Positions 28,641 to 39,199 of a stretch of DNA of 64,000 nucleotides are shown here, piece by piece. The notes under the pieces were generated by a model. The model did no database searches. It was not told where the DNA came from and was given only the letters and a program-made list of their open reading frames with translations. The DNA is taken from assembly GCF_022790535.1 (NCBI RefSeq), contig NZ_LOHG01000002.1:97820-161819 (forward strand). The letters run 5' to 3'. Source of the stretch: Pseudomonas maioricensis. GTDB lineage: Bacteria; Pseudomonadota; Gammaproteobacteria; Pseudomonadales; Pseudomonadaceae. Positions within the stretch are counted from its first letter, which is position 1. Each line of letters opens with the position of its first letter. Position numbers and translations under genes: made by a program.

Positions 28641-30245
28641 ATGCCTGTACCTGATCCATTCCGCGAAGGCCTGGCCCGTGGCTGGCAAACCTACGACGGG
28701 TCTCGCCTGGACAAGGACCTGACGCTGGAGGCCGACGTCGCGATTATCGGCAGCGGTGCGGGTGGCGGGACCACGGCTGAAATCCTCAGCGGGATGGGCC
28801 TCAAAGTGTTGCTGATCGAGGAGGGCCCACTCAAAACCAGCAGCGACTTCAAGATGCTCGAAGACCAGGCTTACTCAACGCTGTATCAGGAAGGCATCGG
28901 GCGCATGAGCAAGGATGGCGCGATCACTATTTTGCAGGGCCGCGCAGTGGGCGGCACGACGTTGATCAACTGGACCTCAAGCTTCCGGACACCACCGGCC
29001 ACGCTGGAGCACTGGGCCAGTGAACACGCAGTCAAAGATCACGATGCAGGGCAGATGGCTCCATGGTTCGAAAAAATGGAACAACGCCTCAGTGTCGCGC
29101 CCTGGATCATGCCGCCCAATGCCAACAACGACGTCATCCGTATAGGCTGTGAGCAACTGGGCTATAGCTGGCATGTAATACCGCGCAATGTGCTGGGCTG
29201 CTGGAATCTGGGCTACTGCGGCATGGGCTGCCCAAGTAACGCCAAGCAATCGATGCTGGTGACAACCATTCCGGCAACACTGGATAAAGGCGGCGAGCTG
29301 CTTTATCTGGCGCGTGCCGATCGGTTATTGCTTCAGGGAGACAAGATCACCGGACTGGTTTGCCTGGGCATGGATGAACGCTGTGTCTCGCCGAATGGCC
29401 GAACGATCCACGTCAAAGCCCGACATTTTGTTCTGGCGGGCGGAGGCATCAACAGCCCCGCGCTGCTGATGCGCTCCAAAGTGCCCGATCCGCATGAGCG
29501 CGCAGGCAAACGTACATTTCTGCACTTGGCGAGCTTCTCCGCAGGGCTGTTCGATAAAGTCATCAATCCGTTCTACGGCGCACCGCAGTCCATTTATTCA
29601 GATCACTTCCAGTGGGCAGATGGCATCGCAGGCCGTATGTCCTACAAGCTCGAAGTGTCACCACTGCATCCGGCGCTGGCCAGCACTTTGCTCGGCGACT
29701 TCGGTCAACAGAACGCCGAGCGCATGGCGCAATTGCCTCACACTCACATGATGCTGGCTCTCATGCGCGACGGCTTTCACCCGGACAGCGTGGGAGGCGC
29801 GGTGCAGTTGCGGGGTGATGGAAGCCCGGTGCTGGACTACCCGATTTCACCCTACACCTGGGACGGTATCCGCCGCGCGTGGCACAGCATGGCCGAGATC
29901 CAGTTTGCCGGTGGCGCGCGCTCAGTCATGCCGATGCACGCGGACGCCCGCCATGCCAAAAACTTTGCCGAAGCGCGAATGATGATCGACAGCCTGGGCC
30001 TGGAAATTTTTCGCACCCGGCTTGGCAGCGCTCATGTGATGGGCGGTTGCGCGATGGGCGAAGATCCCCGACAAGCGGTATGCGATAGCCTGGGTCGTCA
30101 TCATCACCTGCAGAATCTGTCGATTCATGACGGCTCGCTGTTCCCGACCAGCATCGGTGCAAATCCGCAATTGTCGGTTTACGGGCTGACAGCCAAGTTG
30201 GCGACTGCGCTGGGTAACCGCCTGCTGAACGCAACAAAGCAATGA
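28641..30245 (+). CDS. GMC family FAD-dependent oxidoreductase
   Basis: A 534-aa glucose-methanol-choline type flavoprotein. The FAD dinucleotide fold is VAIIGSGAGGGTTAEIL at residues 33-49, followed by GRAVGGTTLINW, HFVLAGGGINSPALLM, and the C-terminal HVMGGCAMGEDP and GANPQLSVYGLTAKLA. Four cysteines in CWNLGYCGMGCPSNAKQS (about 192-208) could bind an iron-sulfur cluster as in related alcohol oxidases. Translation starts at 28641; a longer frame from 28473 overlaps the Tat gene and is rejected. It has no signal of its own. Confidence 0.85.
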   Translation: MPVPDPFREGLARGWQTYDGSRLDKDLTLEADVAIIGSGAGGGTTAEILSGMGLKVLLIEEGPLKTSSDFKMLEDQAYSTLYQEGIGRMSKDGAITILQGRAVGGTTLINWTSSFRTPPATLEHWASEHAVKDHDAGQMAPWFEKMEQRLSVAPWIMPPNANNDVIRIGCEQLGYSWHVIPRNVLGCWNLGYCGMGCPSNAKQSMLVTTIPATLDKGGELLYLARADRLLLQGDKITGLVCLGMDERCVSPNGRTIHVKARHFVLAGGGINSPALLMRSKVPDPHERAGKRTFLHLASFSAGLFDKVINPFYGAPQSIYSDHFQWADGIAGRMSYKLEVSPLHPALASTLLGDFGQQNAERMAQLPHTHMMLALMRDGFHPDSVGGAVQLRGDGSPVLDYPISPYTWDGIRRAWHSMAEIQFAGGARSVMPMHADARHAKNFAEARMMIDSLGLEIFRTRLGSAHVMGGCAMGEDPRQAVCDSLGRHHHLQNLSIHDGSLFPTSIGANPQLSVYGLTAKLATALGNRLLNATKQ

Positions 30246-30246
30246 A

Positions 30247-30953
<707 letters not shown>

Positions 30954-30990
30954 GCTTTTCGGTAACGCCCGGGTGCATCGAAACGACTAA

Positions 30991-31305
<315 letters not shown>

Positions 31306-31329
31306 TCCTTCGGCATCGCTGACAGGCTT

Positions 31330-33087
31330 ATGCCTGCCGACCAAAGCGAGCCCGGCATGATCCCAGAACACCGTCAGCACCACTGTCTATCCAGCATTCT
31401 GTTGCTGCTCTGCGCGTTGTCCGCGCAGCTATCCATCGCAGCTGAAACACTGTCTTCGCGTCCGGAGCGGTCTGCTATTGCCAGCCCGCACCCGCAAGCG
31501 ACTGCCGCTGGTCGGGAAATCATGGTGGCGGGCGGAAACGCTTTTGATGCGGCCGTGGCCGTCAGCGCTGCACTGGCTGTGGTGGAACCCTACGGCTCAG
31601 GATTGGGCGGCGGCGGTTTCTTCCTGTTACGCCAAAGCGGACCGAAGACAGGCTATGTATTTCTGGATGCCCGGGAAAAAGCCCCGCTCAACGCAACTTA
31701 TGATCTCTATCGCCGTGACGGCAAAGTAGTACCTGTTCTGTCTCTGAACGGCCCGCTTGCAGCCGCCATTCCGGGTTTACCTGCTGCCCTGGTCGAACTG
31801 GCTGAGCGCTACGGCAAGCTGTCGCTGAAGATTTCCATGGCGCCAGCCATTCGCCTGGCCTATCAAGGCTTCCCGGTCGACAGGATTTATCAGCAACGCG
31901 CCACTGCTCGCCTGACGGCCCTACGAAAGGACCCTGAAAGCGCACGTCTCTTCCTGCGTGACGGTGACGTTCCAGCGGCGGGCACGATCATCCGGCAGCC
32001 GGAGCTGGCCGTGACGCTCAATCGACTGGCTGACAGCGGCCGCGACGGTTTCTATGCGGGGCTCACCGCTCAATCAATGGTCCACGGAGTAAGGGCAGCC
32101 GGGGGCATCTGGAAACCAGAGGATCTGGACCAGTATCGGATCGCGACCCGCACCCCGTTGCGCTTTCGCCTGGATGACCAGCGAGAACTGATCAGCGCGC
32201 CGCCTCCTTCTGCTGGCGGCGTGGCGCTGGCTCAAAGCCTGATGATGCTCCAGCAACTCCCATGGCAGGCGTCGGACAAGGTCCAACGCGCCCACTACGT
32301 GCTTGAGGTGCTGCGGCGCGCTTATCGCGACCGGGGTTTGCTGGGCGATCCTGACTTTGTCGCCAACCCTCTCGACCGCCTGCTGGACCGGCACTATCTG
32401 GTGCGAATGGCGCAGAGCATTGCGCCTAATGACGCGACGCCAAGCGCCAGCCTTGAGCCGGCACCGCGCTGGCGTGAAGGCGAACACACAACCCACTTTG
32501 CCATTCTGGACAGTGACGGTAATGCGGTTGCGGCGACGTTATCGGTCAACCTGCCGTTCGGCGCGGCCTTCACCGTCCCGGGCACCGGCGTAGTGCTGAA
32601 CGACGAAATGGACGACTTCGCCGCCGATCCCCAAGGCAGCAATGCGTATGGCTTGGCAGGCAGCAAGGCCAACTCGATTGCTGCAGGCAAGCGGCCGCTG
32701 TCGAGCATGAGCCCAAGTTTCCTTGAAAGCCCTGATGAGTTCACCGCATTCGGTACGCCGGGCGGTAGCCGCATCCCAAGCATGGTGCTGCTCTCGATGC
32801 TGCAATACCTGGACGGTCAGCCCATTGCGAACTGGCCAGCAGTGCCGCGCTATCACCATCAGTATTTGCCGGATGTCGTTGAGCACGAGGCAGATGCATT
32901 CACTCTGGAAGAAATGAACGCGCTGCGATCTCGCGGTTATCAGTTCAAAGAAGTCCCGCGCGGCTATGGGAATCAACAAGTGCTGCGGTGGGATAAAGCA
33001 GGCAAACACGTTGAAGCCGCCAGCGACCCGAGAGGCCTTGGCGTGTCAGAAACGTTCGATCCGAAGGTCATGCAAACTGCGCCCTGA
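31330..33087 (+). CDS. ggt: Gamma-glutamyltranspeptidase
   Basis: A 585-aa exported proenzyme. The signal segment (LSSILLLLCALSAQLSIAA) is followed by the N-terminal large subunit with GGNAFDAAVA and GSGLGGGGFFLL, then the autoprocessing threonine in EHTTHFAILD, which becomes the nucleophile of the small subunit, and the GGSRIPSM oxyanion motif. It cleaves the gamma-glutamyl bond of glutathione in the periplasm. An ATG at 31357 is an alternative start closer to the signal peptide. Confidence 0.9.
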   Translation: MPADQSEPGMIPEHRQHHCLSSILLLLCALSAQLSIAAETLSSRPERSAIASPHPQATAAGREIMVAGGNAFDAAVAVSAALAVVEPYGSGLGGGGFFLLRQSGPKTGYVFLDAREKAPLNATYDLYRRDGKVVPVLSLNGPLAAAIPGLPAALVELAERYGKLSLKISMAPAIRLAYQGFPVDRIYQQRATARLTALRKDPESARLFLRDGDVPAAGTIIRQPELAVTLNRLADSGRDGFYAGLTAQSMVHGVRAAGGIWKPEDLDQYRIATRTPLRFRLDDQRELISAPPPSAGGVALAQSLMMLQQLPWQASDKVQRAHYVLEVLRRAYRDRGLLGDPDFVANPLDRLLDRHYLVRMAQSIAPNDATPSASLEPAPRWREGEHTTHFAILDSDGNAVAATLSVNLPFGAAFTVPGTGVVLNDEMDDFAADPQGSNAYGLAGSKANSIAAGKRPLSSMSPSFLESPDEFTAFGTPGGSRIPSMVLLSMLQYLDGQPIANWPAVPRYHHQYLPDVVEHEADAFTLEEMNALRSRGYQFKEVPRGYGNQQVLRWDKAGKHVEAASDPRGLGVSETFDPKVMQTAP

Positions 33088-33107
33088 ATGGGCTCAGTAC
33101 GCAGAGG

Positions 33108-33449
33108 TTATTCCTGCTTGTTGTAGCCATCGCCGGTGCAACCCAGGCAGCGCACAAAAGCGGCTTTACCGGGGTCGACCACCAACGCCTTGCCCGTACG
33201 ACCAATACCACCGCCCATTGCGGTAAACGGCAGTGCAATAACAAACAGGCCTGCACCCACAATAGTGGCGGCGATCAGCAACGGCCGCGCAACCAGCAAG
33301 TCGCCAATCATGGCGTAGGCCGGGGGATTCTGGATGCTGTAAACCGGATCACCACTGCCTTGATTCACAGTTTCATTAGCCATTGCTGGCATCACCTGCA
33401 AACCAAAAATCAAAGCCAGGCTGGCGGCGATCAGTCGAAACGGCTTCAT
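33108..33449 (-). CDS. Small exported/membrane protein of unknown function
   Basis: A 113-aa protein with a signal-like N-terminus ([24 protein letters not shown]) and one strong membrane segment ([24 protein letters not shown]), then a tail with CLGC. It resembles small Pseudomonas proteins sometimes annotated as 'multidrug transporter', an annotation I do not regard as supported. The ATG at 33449 has AAGGA in front; a GTG 15 nt upstream is the alternative. Confidence 0.65.
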   Translation of the reverse strand: MKPFRLIAASLALIFGLQVMPAMANETVNQGSGDPVYSIQNPPAYAMIGDLLVARPLLIAATIVGAGLFVIALPFTAMGGGIGRTGKALVVDPGKAAFVRCLGCTGDGYNKQE

Positions 33450-33555
33450 GGCATGGTCCTTCACGTACAGCGGGTTGGGGTTGGTTAACTATAAACAGGG
33501 ATGTCGGTTAAGCAAGTAGGGCAAACACAACAGCATGTTGAAGCTACCCATCTTT

Positions 33556-33582
33556 GTGGGAGCCGGGCTTGCCCGCGATACG
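33556..33582 (+). repeat. Single REP half (family 'C')
   Basis: GTGGGAGCCGGGCTTGCCCG followed by CGATA, without an inverted partner. It lies in the 300-nt gap before mutM, which otherwise shows nothing recognisable. Confidence 0.65.
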
Positions 33583-33753
33583 AGCGACGCGATCCAGCTG
33601 ATACCTGCACGCTGAACCGGCTTTAGCCCGGGAGAACATCGGGGCATTCGCTAAATATCCTTCGGAAGAAATACCGCCCGGGCAGTCCTAAAAGGCGGGA
33701 TCAGCGCCTGCAGGCAAACATCGAATCGCCCACCTGCCGAGCATTTACCCGCA

Positions 33754-34566
33754 TCACTTCTGACACTTGGGGCAATACACGCTCGCCCGCTGCCCCAGTT
33801 TGATTTCCCGCAAGGTGGTACCGCAGACCTTGCACGGCAGCTCACCCCGGCCATAGGCGAACAGTTCTTGCTGGAAGTAACCGGGCTGACCATCGCCACC
33901 TATGAAATCACGCAGGGTCGTACCGCCACGCTCGATGGCGGCGGCGAGAATGCGCTTGATCTCAACCGCCAGCTTCACGTACCGGGCACGCGAGACGGTT
34001 CCGGCTTCACGACGCGGATCAATCCCGGCCGCAAACAACGCTTCAGTGGCGTAGATATTACCGACGCCAACTACGACCGCGTTGTCCATGATGAACGGTT
34101 TCACCGCGATGGACTTACCCCGCGAGCGCTCGAACAGGCGCAAGCCATCGAACAAGTCAGTCAGTGGCTCCGGCCCAAGACGAACCAGCAGCTCATGGTT
34201 AAGCGGATCCAGACTCCACAGCATCGCGCCAAACCGGCGAGGATCGGTATAACGCAGTGCCAGGCCGGACTCTAGCTCGATATCCACGTGTTCATGCTTG
34301 AGCGCGGGCAAACCAGCCTCGACCAGCCGCAAATTGCCTGACATGCCCAAGTGGCTGATCAAGGTTCCGACCTCAGCCTGGATCAGCAAGTACTTGGCGC
34401 GTCGCTCAACGACAACGATCTTCTGGCCAGAGAGGCGCACATCGAGGTCTTCGGGAATCGGCCAGCGCAGACGTCGATCACGCACGATGACGCGGCTGAC
34501 CCGCTGGCCTTCGAGGTGAGGCGCGATGCCCCGGCGGGTGGTTTCAACTTCTGGTAATTCAGGCAT
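33754..34566 (-). CDS. mutM: Formamidopyrimidine-DNA glycosylase
   Basis: Removes 8-oxoguanine and formamidopyrimidines from DNA and nicks the abasic site. The 270-aa protein begins [12 protein letters not shown] (catalytic Pro1 and Glu2 after Met removal), has ISHLGMSG, the DPRRFG-like turn and a C-terminal zinc finger [24 protein letters not shown]. The start at 34566 is fixed by the need for Pro1. Confidence 0.96.
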   Translation of the reverse strand: MPELPEVETTRRGIAPHLEGQRVSRVIVRDRRLRWPIPEDLDVRLSGQKIVVVERRAKYLLIQAEVGTLISHLGMSGNLRLVEAGLPALKHEHVDIELESGLALRYTDPRRFGAMLWSLDPLNHELLVRLGPEPLTDLFDGLRLFERSRGKSIAVKPFIMDNAVVVGVGNIYATEALFAAGIDPRREAGTVSRARYVKLAVEIKRILAAAIERGGTTLRDFIGGDGQPGYFQQELFAYGRGELPCKVCGTTLREIKLGQRASVYCPKCQK

Positions 34567-34609
34567 GGGTAACTCGGTGATGCGCGAAGCGATACAACAG
34601 CACGCGTAA

Positions 34610-35476
34610 TCAGCGCGCTGAGAGTTCGCGAATGCTTTCTTTGAGGTTTTCGAAGTCGTAGTCCGACAGACCAACATAGTCGAGGATCAGGTGCCCGATG
34701 GCATCCCATTCGTGATCTTCATCCTCGTTGCCGAGCACTTTGTGGGACGCACAAATATGCTCGGCCATTTTCAGCACCGCCAGGAGATTTTTCAGCTGTG
34801 CATTGCGATTGGAGTCATCCTGAAAAATCGCCAGCGCGTTATGGTGATTAGCAATGGCGTTGGTCACATGTTCAGGCAAGCGCCAGGATTTGGCAGTGAA
34901 GTAACCGACAACGGCGTGATTGGTATCAAAAGCCTCGTTCTCGGTGTCGACAACGCGATTTTCCGGGCTGGCGTTGGTGTACGCCCGCTCCAACACGTCC
35001 ATATAGTCAGGGAAGCGCTTGAGCATCAGCGGGATGCCGCAGTCATGAAACAGACCCAGCGCGTAGGACTCGTCGACTGTCTGCGAGCCGATACGCTTGG
35101 CCAGCGTCAAACTCGTCATCGCCACATCCTGAGTCGAATCCCAGAATCGGTTCAGGGTGACGATGGTTTCATCGCTCATTTCACCTTTGATCGACTGCGC
35201 ATTGATCAGATTGATGACCGAGCGAATACCCAGCAGATTGACTGCCTTCTGAATCGAAGCAATTTTGTTGGCAAGGCCATAATGCGCCGAGTTGACGATT
35301 TTCAGCAGCGCACCGGAAAGGCCCGGGTCCTGTGAAATCAACTTCGCAATCACGTCCAGATCCGGGTCAGGCATGTACTGCTCCATCTGCAAATCCACCA
35401 TGATTTGCGGCTGCGGCGGCACGCTGATGCCTTGCAAGGCCTTCTGGATCTGCTCGGACGTAAGCTCTTCGGACAT
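34610..35476 (-). CDS. HDOD domain protein
   Basis: A 288-aa protein with an HDOD domain over about residues 20-215 ([85 protein letters not shown]). HDOD domains relate to HD hydrolases and are usually signalling proteins linked to two-component or cyclic-di-GMP output. The HD metal pair is incomplete (FHDCG keeps HD), so catalysis is doubtful. 43 nt separate it from mutM downstream. Confidence 0.82.
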   Translation of the reverse strand: MSEELTSEQIQKALQGISVPPQPQIMVDLQMEQYMPDPDLDVIAKLISQDPGLSGALLKIVNSAHYGLANKIASIQKAVNLLGIRSVINLINAQSIKGEMSDETIVTLNRFWDSTQDVAMTSLTLAKRIGSQTVDESYALGLFHDCGIPLMLKRFPDYMDVLERAYTNASPENRVVDTENEAFDTNHAVVGYFTAKSWRLPEHVTNAIANHHNALAIFQDDSNRNAQLKNLLAVLKMAEHICASHKVLGNEDEDHEWDAIGHLILDYVGLSDYDFENLKESIRELSAR

Positions 35477-35798
35477 AGGTAAACACTCAAGGACAGACTT
35501 GGATTCTACTCCTTCATACCTGTCGCTTTACAGTCACCGACGCATACGGCAGGCGCTTTCAGAGCGTCAATTAATCCACCGCTCAGGCAGCAGACCTCGC
35601 AAACCTTTAAAAGATATCGATATATGCAGCGATTTTCTTCGGTGAAGATTCTGTAGAAATTCATTTCAAAGGCAATAATCGCGCACCCTGTGCAACTGAG
35701 CCCTGGATCACGCAACCGCTAGCCGGTTAATTCACGCCAGCGCGCCCTTGAGCGGGGATGACGCGCTATAATCCCGCTCTTTTTTCCGGAGCGACGTC
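35477..35798. other. Divergent promoter region between the HDOD gene and the rlmI-like gene
   Basis: No gene is seen. A perfect TATAAT at 35767-35772, followed by CCCGC, lies 26 nt before the methyltransferase ATG and is a likely -10 box; no good -35 is found at normal spacing. Confidence 0.45.
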
Positions 35799-36995
35799 AT
35801 GTCCCTGCCTAGCCTGCGCCTTAAAGCCAACGCCGACCGTCGCCTGCGCGCCGGTCACCTGTGGGTCTACAGCAACGAAATCGACGTAGCCGCGACCCCG
35901 CTGCACGGCTTTGCCGCAGGCGATCAAGCCGTACTGGAAGCTGCAGGCGGCAAGCCACTGGGTATCGTCGCGATGAGCCCGAACAACCTGATCTGCGCAC
36001 GCTTGCTATCACGTGACGTCAAGCTGCCGCTGGACAAGTCGTTGCTGGTGCATCGCCTGAACGTGGCGCTGTCTCTGCGTGATCGCCTGTTTGATAAGCC
36101 GTTCTATCGCCTTGTCTATGGTGACTCTGACTTGCTGCCTGGCTTGGTTGTTGATCGGTTCGGCGACATCCTGGTGGTCCAGCTGGCTTCTGCCACTATG
36201 GAAAATCACAAGGAAGACGTGGTGGCAGCACTTGTTCAAGTGCTCAAGCCAAGCGGCATCCTGTTCAAGAATGATTCGGCTGCCCGTGATGCAGAAGGCC
36301 TGAATCGCTACGTCGAAACCGTCTTCGGGCTGGTACCGGAGTGGGTAGCGCTGGAAGAGAACGGCGTGAAGTTCGAAGCACCGGTCATGGAAGGTCAGAA
36401 AACCGGCTGGTTCTACGACCACCGCATGAACCGCGCGCGTATTGCTCCTTACGTCAAAGGCAAACGTGTTCTGGATCTCTATAGCTACATCGGCGGCTGG
36501 GGCATTCAGGCAGCGGCATTCGGCGCCACTGACGTAACCTGCGTCGATGCATCTGCATTTGCACTGGATGGCGTGGAGCGTAACGCCGCCCTGAACGGTT
36601 TTGCAGAAAAGCTCACGTGCATCGAAGGTGATGTATTCGCAGCCCTTAAAGAGCTGAAAGCGGGCGAAGAGCGCTTCGACGTCATAGTTGCCGACCCACC
36701 GGCCTTCATCAAACGCAAGAAAGACCTGAAAAACGGTGAAGCCGGGTATCGTCGTCTGAACGAGCAAGCCATGCGCCTGCTGAGCAAGGATGGCATTCTG
36801 ATCAGCGCTTCATGCTCGATGCACTTGCCGGAAGATGACCTGCAAAACATTCTACTGACCAGCGCCCGCCATCTGGATCGCAACATTCAGCTGCTCGAGC
36901 GCGGCGGCCAGGGCCCGGATCACCCGGTTCACCCGGCAATCGCAGAAACACGTTACATCAAGAGCATCACGTGCCGGTTGTTGCCGAATAGTTAA
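35799..36995 (+). CDS. RlmI-like class I rRNA methyltransferase (PUA domain)
   Basis: A 398-aa protein with an N-terminal PUA domain (LRLKANADRRLRAGHLWVYSNEI) and a C-terminal SAM domain: GQKTGWFYDHRMNR, VLDLYSYIGGWGIQAAAFGA, VADPPAFIKRKKD and SCSMHL. This is the architecture of 23S rRNA m5C methyltransferases of the RlmI family. Which nucleotide it modifies cannot be said. The ATG follows CCGGAGCGACGTC. Confidence 0.85.
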   Translation: MSLPSLRLKANADRRLRAGHLWVYSNEIDVAATPLHGFAAGDQAVLEAAGGKPLGIVAMSPNNLICARLLSRDVKLPLDKSLLVHRLNVALSLRDRLFDKPFYRLVYGDSDLLPGLVVDRFGDILVVQLASATMENHKEDVVAALVQVLKPSGILFKNDSAARDAEGLNRYVETVFGLVPEWVALEENGVKFEAPVMEGQKTGWFYDHRMNRARIAPYVKGKRVLDLYSYIGGWGIQAAAFGATDVTCVDASAFALDGVERNAALNGFAEKLTCIEGDVFAALKELKAGEERFDVIVADPPAFIKRKKDLKNGEAGYRRLNEQAMRLLSKDGILISASCSMHLPEDDLQNILLTSARHLDRNIQLLERGGQGPDHPVHPAIAETRYIKSITCRLLPNS

Positions 36996-37538
36996 GCAAG
37001 GCGAGTGTTCCTCTAGGCGACGGCTCTATGCCCCGGTACAGCGTTGTCGCGAAGCAAACATTGTACTTGTAGGAGCGCACGAGCACCGCGAGGCCGCGAT
37101 AGAGGTGAATCATACAGACCGCCATCGCTGCCTCGCGGTGCTCGTAAGCTCCTACCAAAAAGCATTCCAGTCCGGTGATTGCTTGTTTGTTTGATAAAAG
37201 CCGCCGCAGGCTGTGAAATCGCCCTGTGAGACCAGCCCAGCTTTTCCAGCCTGCGGCAGCCCCTACACATCAAAACCCGGCAGCACCTTCCTACCGCAAG
37301 TCAGAATTCCGTCACTGTCACACCCCGGCAATGAACCCGAACGGTTTTTGACGGTCAGTGTGTGGGGATAAAAAAGGATGGCGTTGCTGGCGTTGAGCCC
37401 CAAAAGGCTCATGTATTCCCCTTCTCGCCCATGCCGATCATCCATCGCAGTTGCAGCGCGTTTGCCCTGCAGGTCACTGCCCCATCTTTACCGGCCCGAC
37501 CATCGGCGCCTTTATCTTTCCTTTTATCGAAGATAACC
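36996..37538. other. Intergenic region with a REP pair and a degenerate palindrome
   Basis: Beyond the REP pair at 37069-37155 there is a second, weaker inverted repeat (GCCGCCGCAGGCTG near 37200 with CAGCCTGCGGCAGC near 37252). A pyrimidine-rich leader precedes the SH3 gene. A long in-frame upstream extension of that gene (from 37362) shows no homology. Confidence 0.5.
37068..37155. repeat. REP pair (family 'D')
   Basis: Arms TGTAGGAGCGCACGAGCACC and complement ending GCTCGTAAGCTCCTAC. Confidence 0.8.
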
Positions 37539-38204
37539 ATGTCTATGTCTCGTCATCTTTCAGCATTCATTTCTCGTCTTCCTCGTGTTTTCAACTACCG
37601 CACTCTAGGCGCTGGATTGCTGATTGCTGCTTGCAGTACAGCCCATGCGGCCGACACCAAAGCCAGTGATCGCTGGGTCAGTGACAGCCTCAATACCTAT
37701 GTGCGCAGCGGCCCCACCGACGGTTACCGGATTGTCGGCACCCTCAAGTCAGGCCAGAAGGTTGAGCTGATCAGCACTCAAGGCGAGTACAGCCAGGTGC
37801 GCGAGGGCGGCAATTCGGTATGGATTCCGACCGCCGACCTGCAAAGCGAACCCGGCCAGGCCGAGCGGCTGCCGGAACTGGTTCAACAAGTCGCAGACCT
37901 GAGCGGCCAGCTCAAGACCATCGATGACGGCTGGAAGGTGCGCGTGCAAGGCATGCAGGAAACCCTGGATACCCGTAAAAAGCTGATCGATGAGCTGGAA
38001 GCCCGCAGTAAAGACCTCAACGAGCAGCTCAGCGCATCCCAGTCAGAGCTGCGCACTACCCAGGCCAAACTAGGCGACGAAAACAACCTCGTGCTCATGC
38101 GCTACATGGTCTACGGCGGCAGCATCGCTGGCGCAGGCCTGTTAGTTGGCCTGATCATCCCGGCCATGACCCGCGGCCGTAAGAAGAATGATGGTTGGGT
38201 TTGA
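37539..38204 (+). CDS. TIGR04211-type SH3 domain membrane protein
   Basis: A 221-aa protein: signal peptide (LGAGLLIAACSTAHA-AD), bacterial SH3 domain (SDSLNTYVRSGPTDGYRIVGTLKSGQKVELI ... NSVWIPTADLQ, about 40-105), a coiled coil (about 110-185) and a C-terminal membrane segment (YGGSIAGAGLLVGLIIPAM) with a basic tail. It would sit in the periplasm anchored by its C-terminus. This matches the TIGR04211/YgiM type; function unknown, with links to cell envelope. Confidence 0.82.
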   Translation: MSMSRHLSAFISRLPRVFNYRTLGAGLLIAACSTAHAADTKASDRWVSDSLNTYVRSGPTDGYRIVGTLKSGQKVELISTQGEYSQVREGGNSVWIPTADLQSEPGQAERLPELVQQVADLSGQLKTIDDGWKVRVQGMQETLDTRKKLIDELEARSKDLNEQLSASQSELRTTQAKLGDENNLVLMRYMVYGGSIAGAGLLVGLIIPAMTRGRKKNDGWV

Positions 38205-38221
38205 ATTTGCGTAACGACAAC

Positions 38222-38425
38222 TGACGTCATCGCGAGCAAGCTCACTCCTACGGGGGAGCGCATTATCAAACCTGATTTTGCGTTGCGGCGCAGGACGTCA
38301 TCGCGAGCAAGCTCACTCCTACAGGGGAGCGCATTATCAAAGGCACATGACGTCATCGCGAGCAAGCTCACTCCTACAGGCGAGCGTATTCCAACTGTAG
38401 GAGTGAGCTTGCTCGCGATGACGTA
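38222..38425. repeat. Cluster of four REPs (family 'B') abutting the RAYT gene
   Basis: Three direct copies of GACGTCATCGCGAGCAAGCT continuing CACTCCTAC (38222, 38294, 38349) and a fourth in inverse orientation ending CGATGACGTAC at 38425. Spacers between copies 1-2-3 share GGGAGCGCATTATCAAA, so the units themselves were tandemly duplicated. The last base touches the stop codon of the transposase gene. Confidence 0.9.
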
Positions 38426-38426
38426 C

Positions 38427-38903
38427 TCAAAGCCAGACAGCATCCCAAAGCGGATAATCCCCAACGCGCTTTACCAACCTTGCTCTTAACGGGTTCGCGA
38501 TGATGTAGCGGGCGGCCGTCAGCAAATCCTCGTCGTAGCGCAGGGCGCGGTCATGAAATCCTCGCTGCCAAAGCTGTTCGCTACATCCCCTCATACGATT
38601 GACCGCAATCGCACTACGGGATTTTGTGCCCTGCATCAACGCTTGCAAAGTTCCAGACTGAAGCTCGACAAGCCAATGAAAATGATCCGGCATCACTACC
38701 AACGCAAGTGAATGGATCAAACCCTGTTCCTGAGCATTTCGAAACTCTTTTACAACACAGCGTCCAAGCCTCCAATCCGCGAAAACAGGCTGGCGGCCCT
38801 GAGCTACAGAGGTGAGTAAATAGATGCGACCAGGCTCCGAGTACCTTCCGGTGCGAGCTTGTTTACTACGGTGTAAATCCGGCAATCCATTGCCCCCCGC
38901 CAA
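38427..38903 (-). CDS. REP-associated tyrosine transposase (RAYT)
   Basis: A Y1-type single-strand transposase-like protein of about 150 aa. The metal-binding HUH motif is HFHW in VVMPDHFHWLVEL, followed by SRSAIAVNRMRG, the Trp-rich LWQRGFHDRALR and the active tyrosine region AARYIIANPLRARLVKRVGDYPLWD. RAYTs are single-copy domesticated relatives of IS200/IS605 transposases that recognise REPs of the same lineage. The start is uncertain: the frame opens with TTG at 38903 and there is no early ATG; TTG at 38885 is another choice. It lies between an SH3-protein gene and ilvD. Confidence 0.88.
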   Translation of the reverse strand: MAGGNGLPDLHRSKQARTGRYSEPGRIYLLTSVAQGRQPVFADWRLGRCVVKEFRNAQEQGLIHSLALVVMPDHFHWLVELQSGTLQALMQGTKSRSAIAVNRMRGCSEQLWQRGFHDRALRYDEDLLTAARYIIANPLRARLVKRVGDYPLWDAVWL

Positions 38904-39199
38904 AAAACAAAAGGCTAGTCGAGGGTTTCAACATCATTGCAGCTCAACTGCTGCCAGATCTTTCAAGGAGACATTCATCCATAAATCCCACCCTTAACAT
39001 CCCTTATCCCCCTCACAGGTGTAGAATCGGCGCTATTCATCGCCAGTCATCCCCGGCGGGTTTATGAGCTCAGGCCGAGCGCACGGTGATCCCGTGGTGT
39101 GTCGGTTTCCTTTGCAGCAGGCGGTTACTGCCGTTTGTCCGTGAAGACATCAGAAGCTCACTCCCTCTTATTTACCTGATTAGCCGCCAGGAGTGCTCC

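Noticed and set aside
33108..33449. 'Multidrug transporter' label for the small membrane protein
   Set aside because: One signal-like segment and one membrane helix in 113 residues do not support a transporter function.
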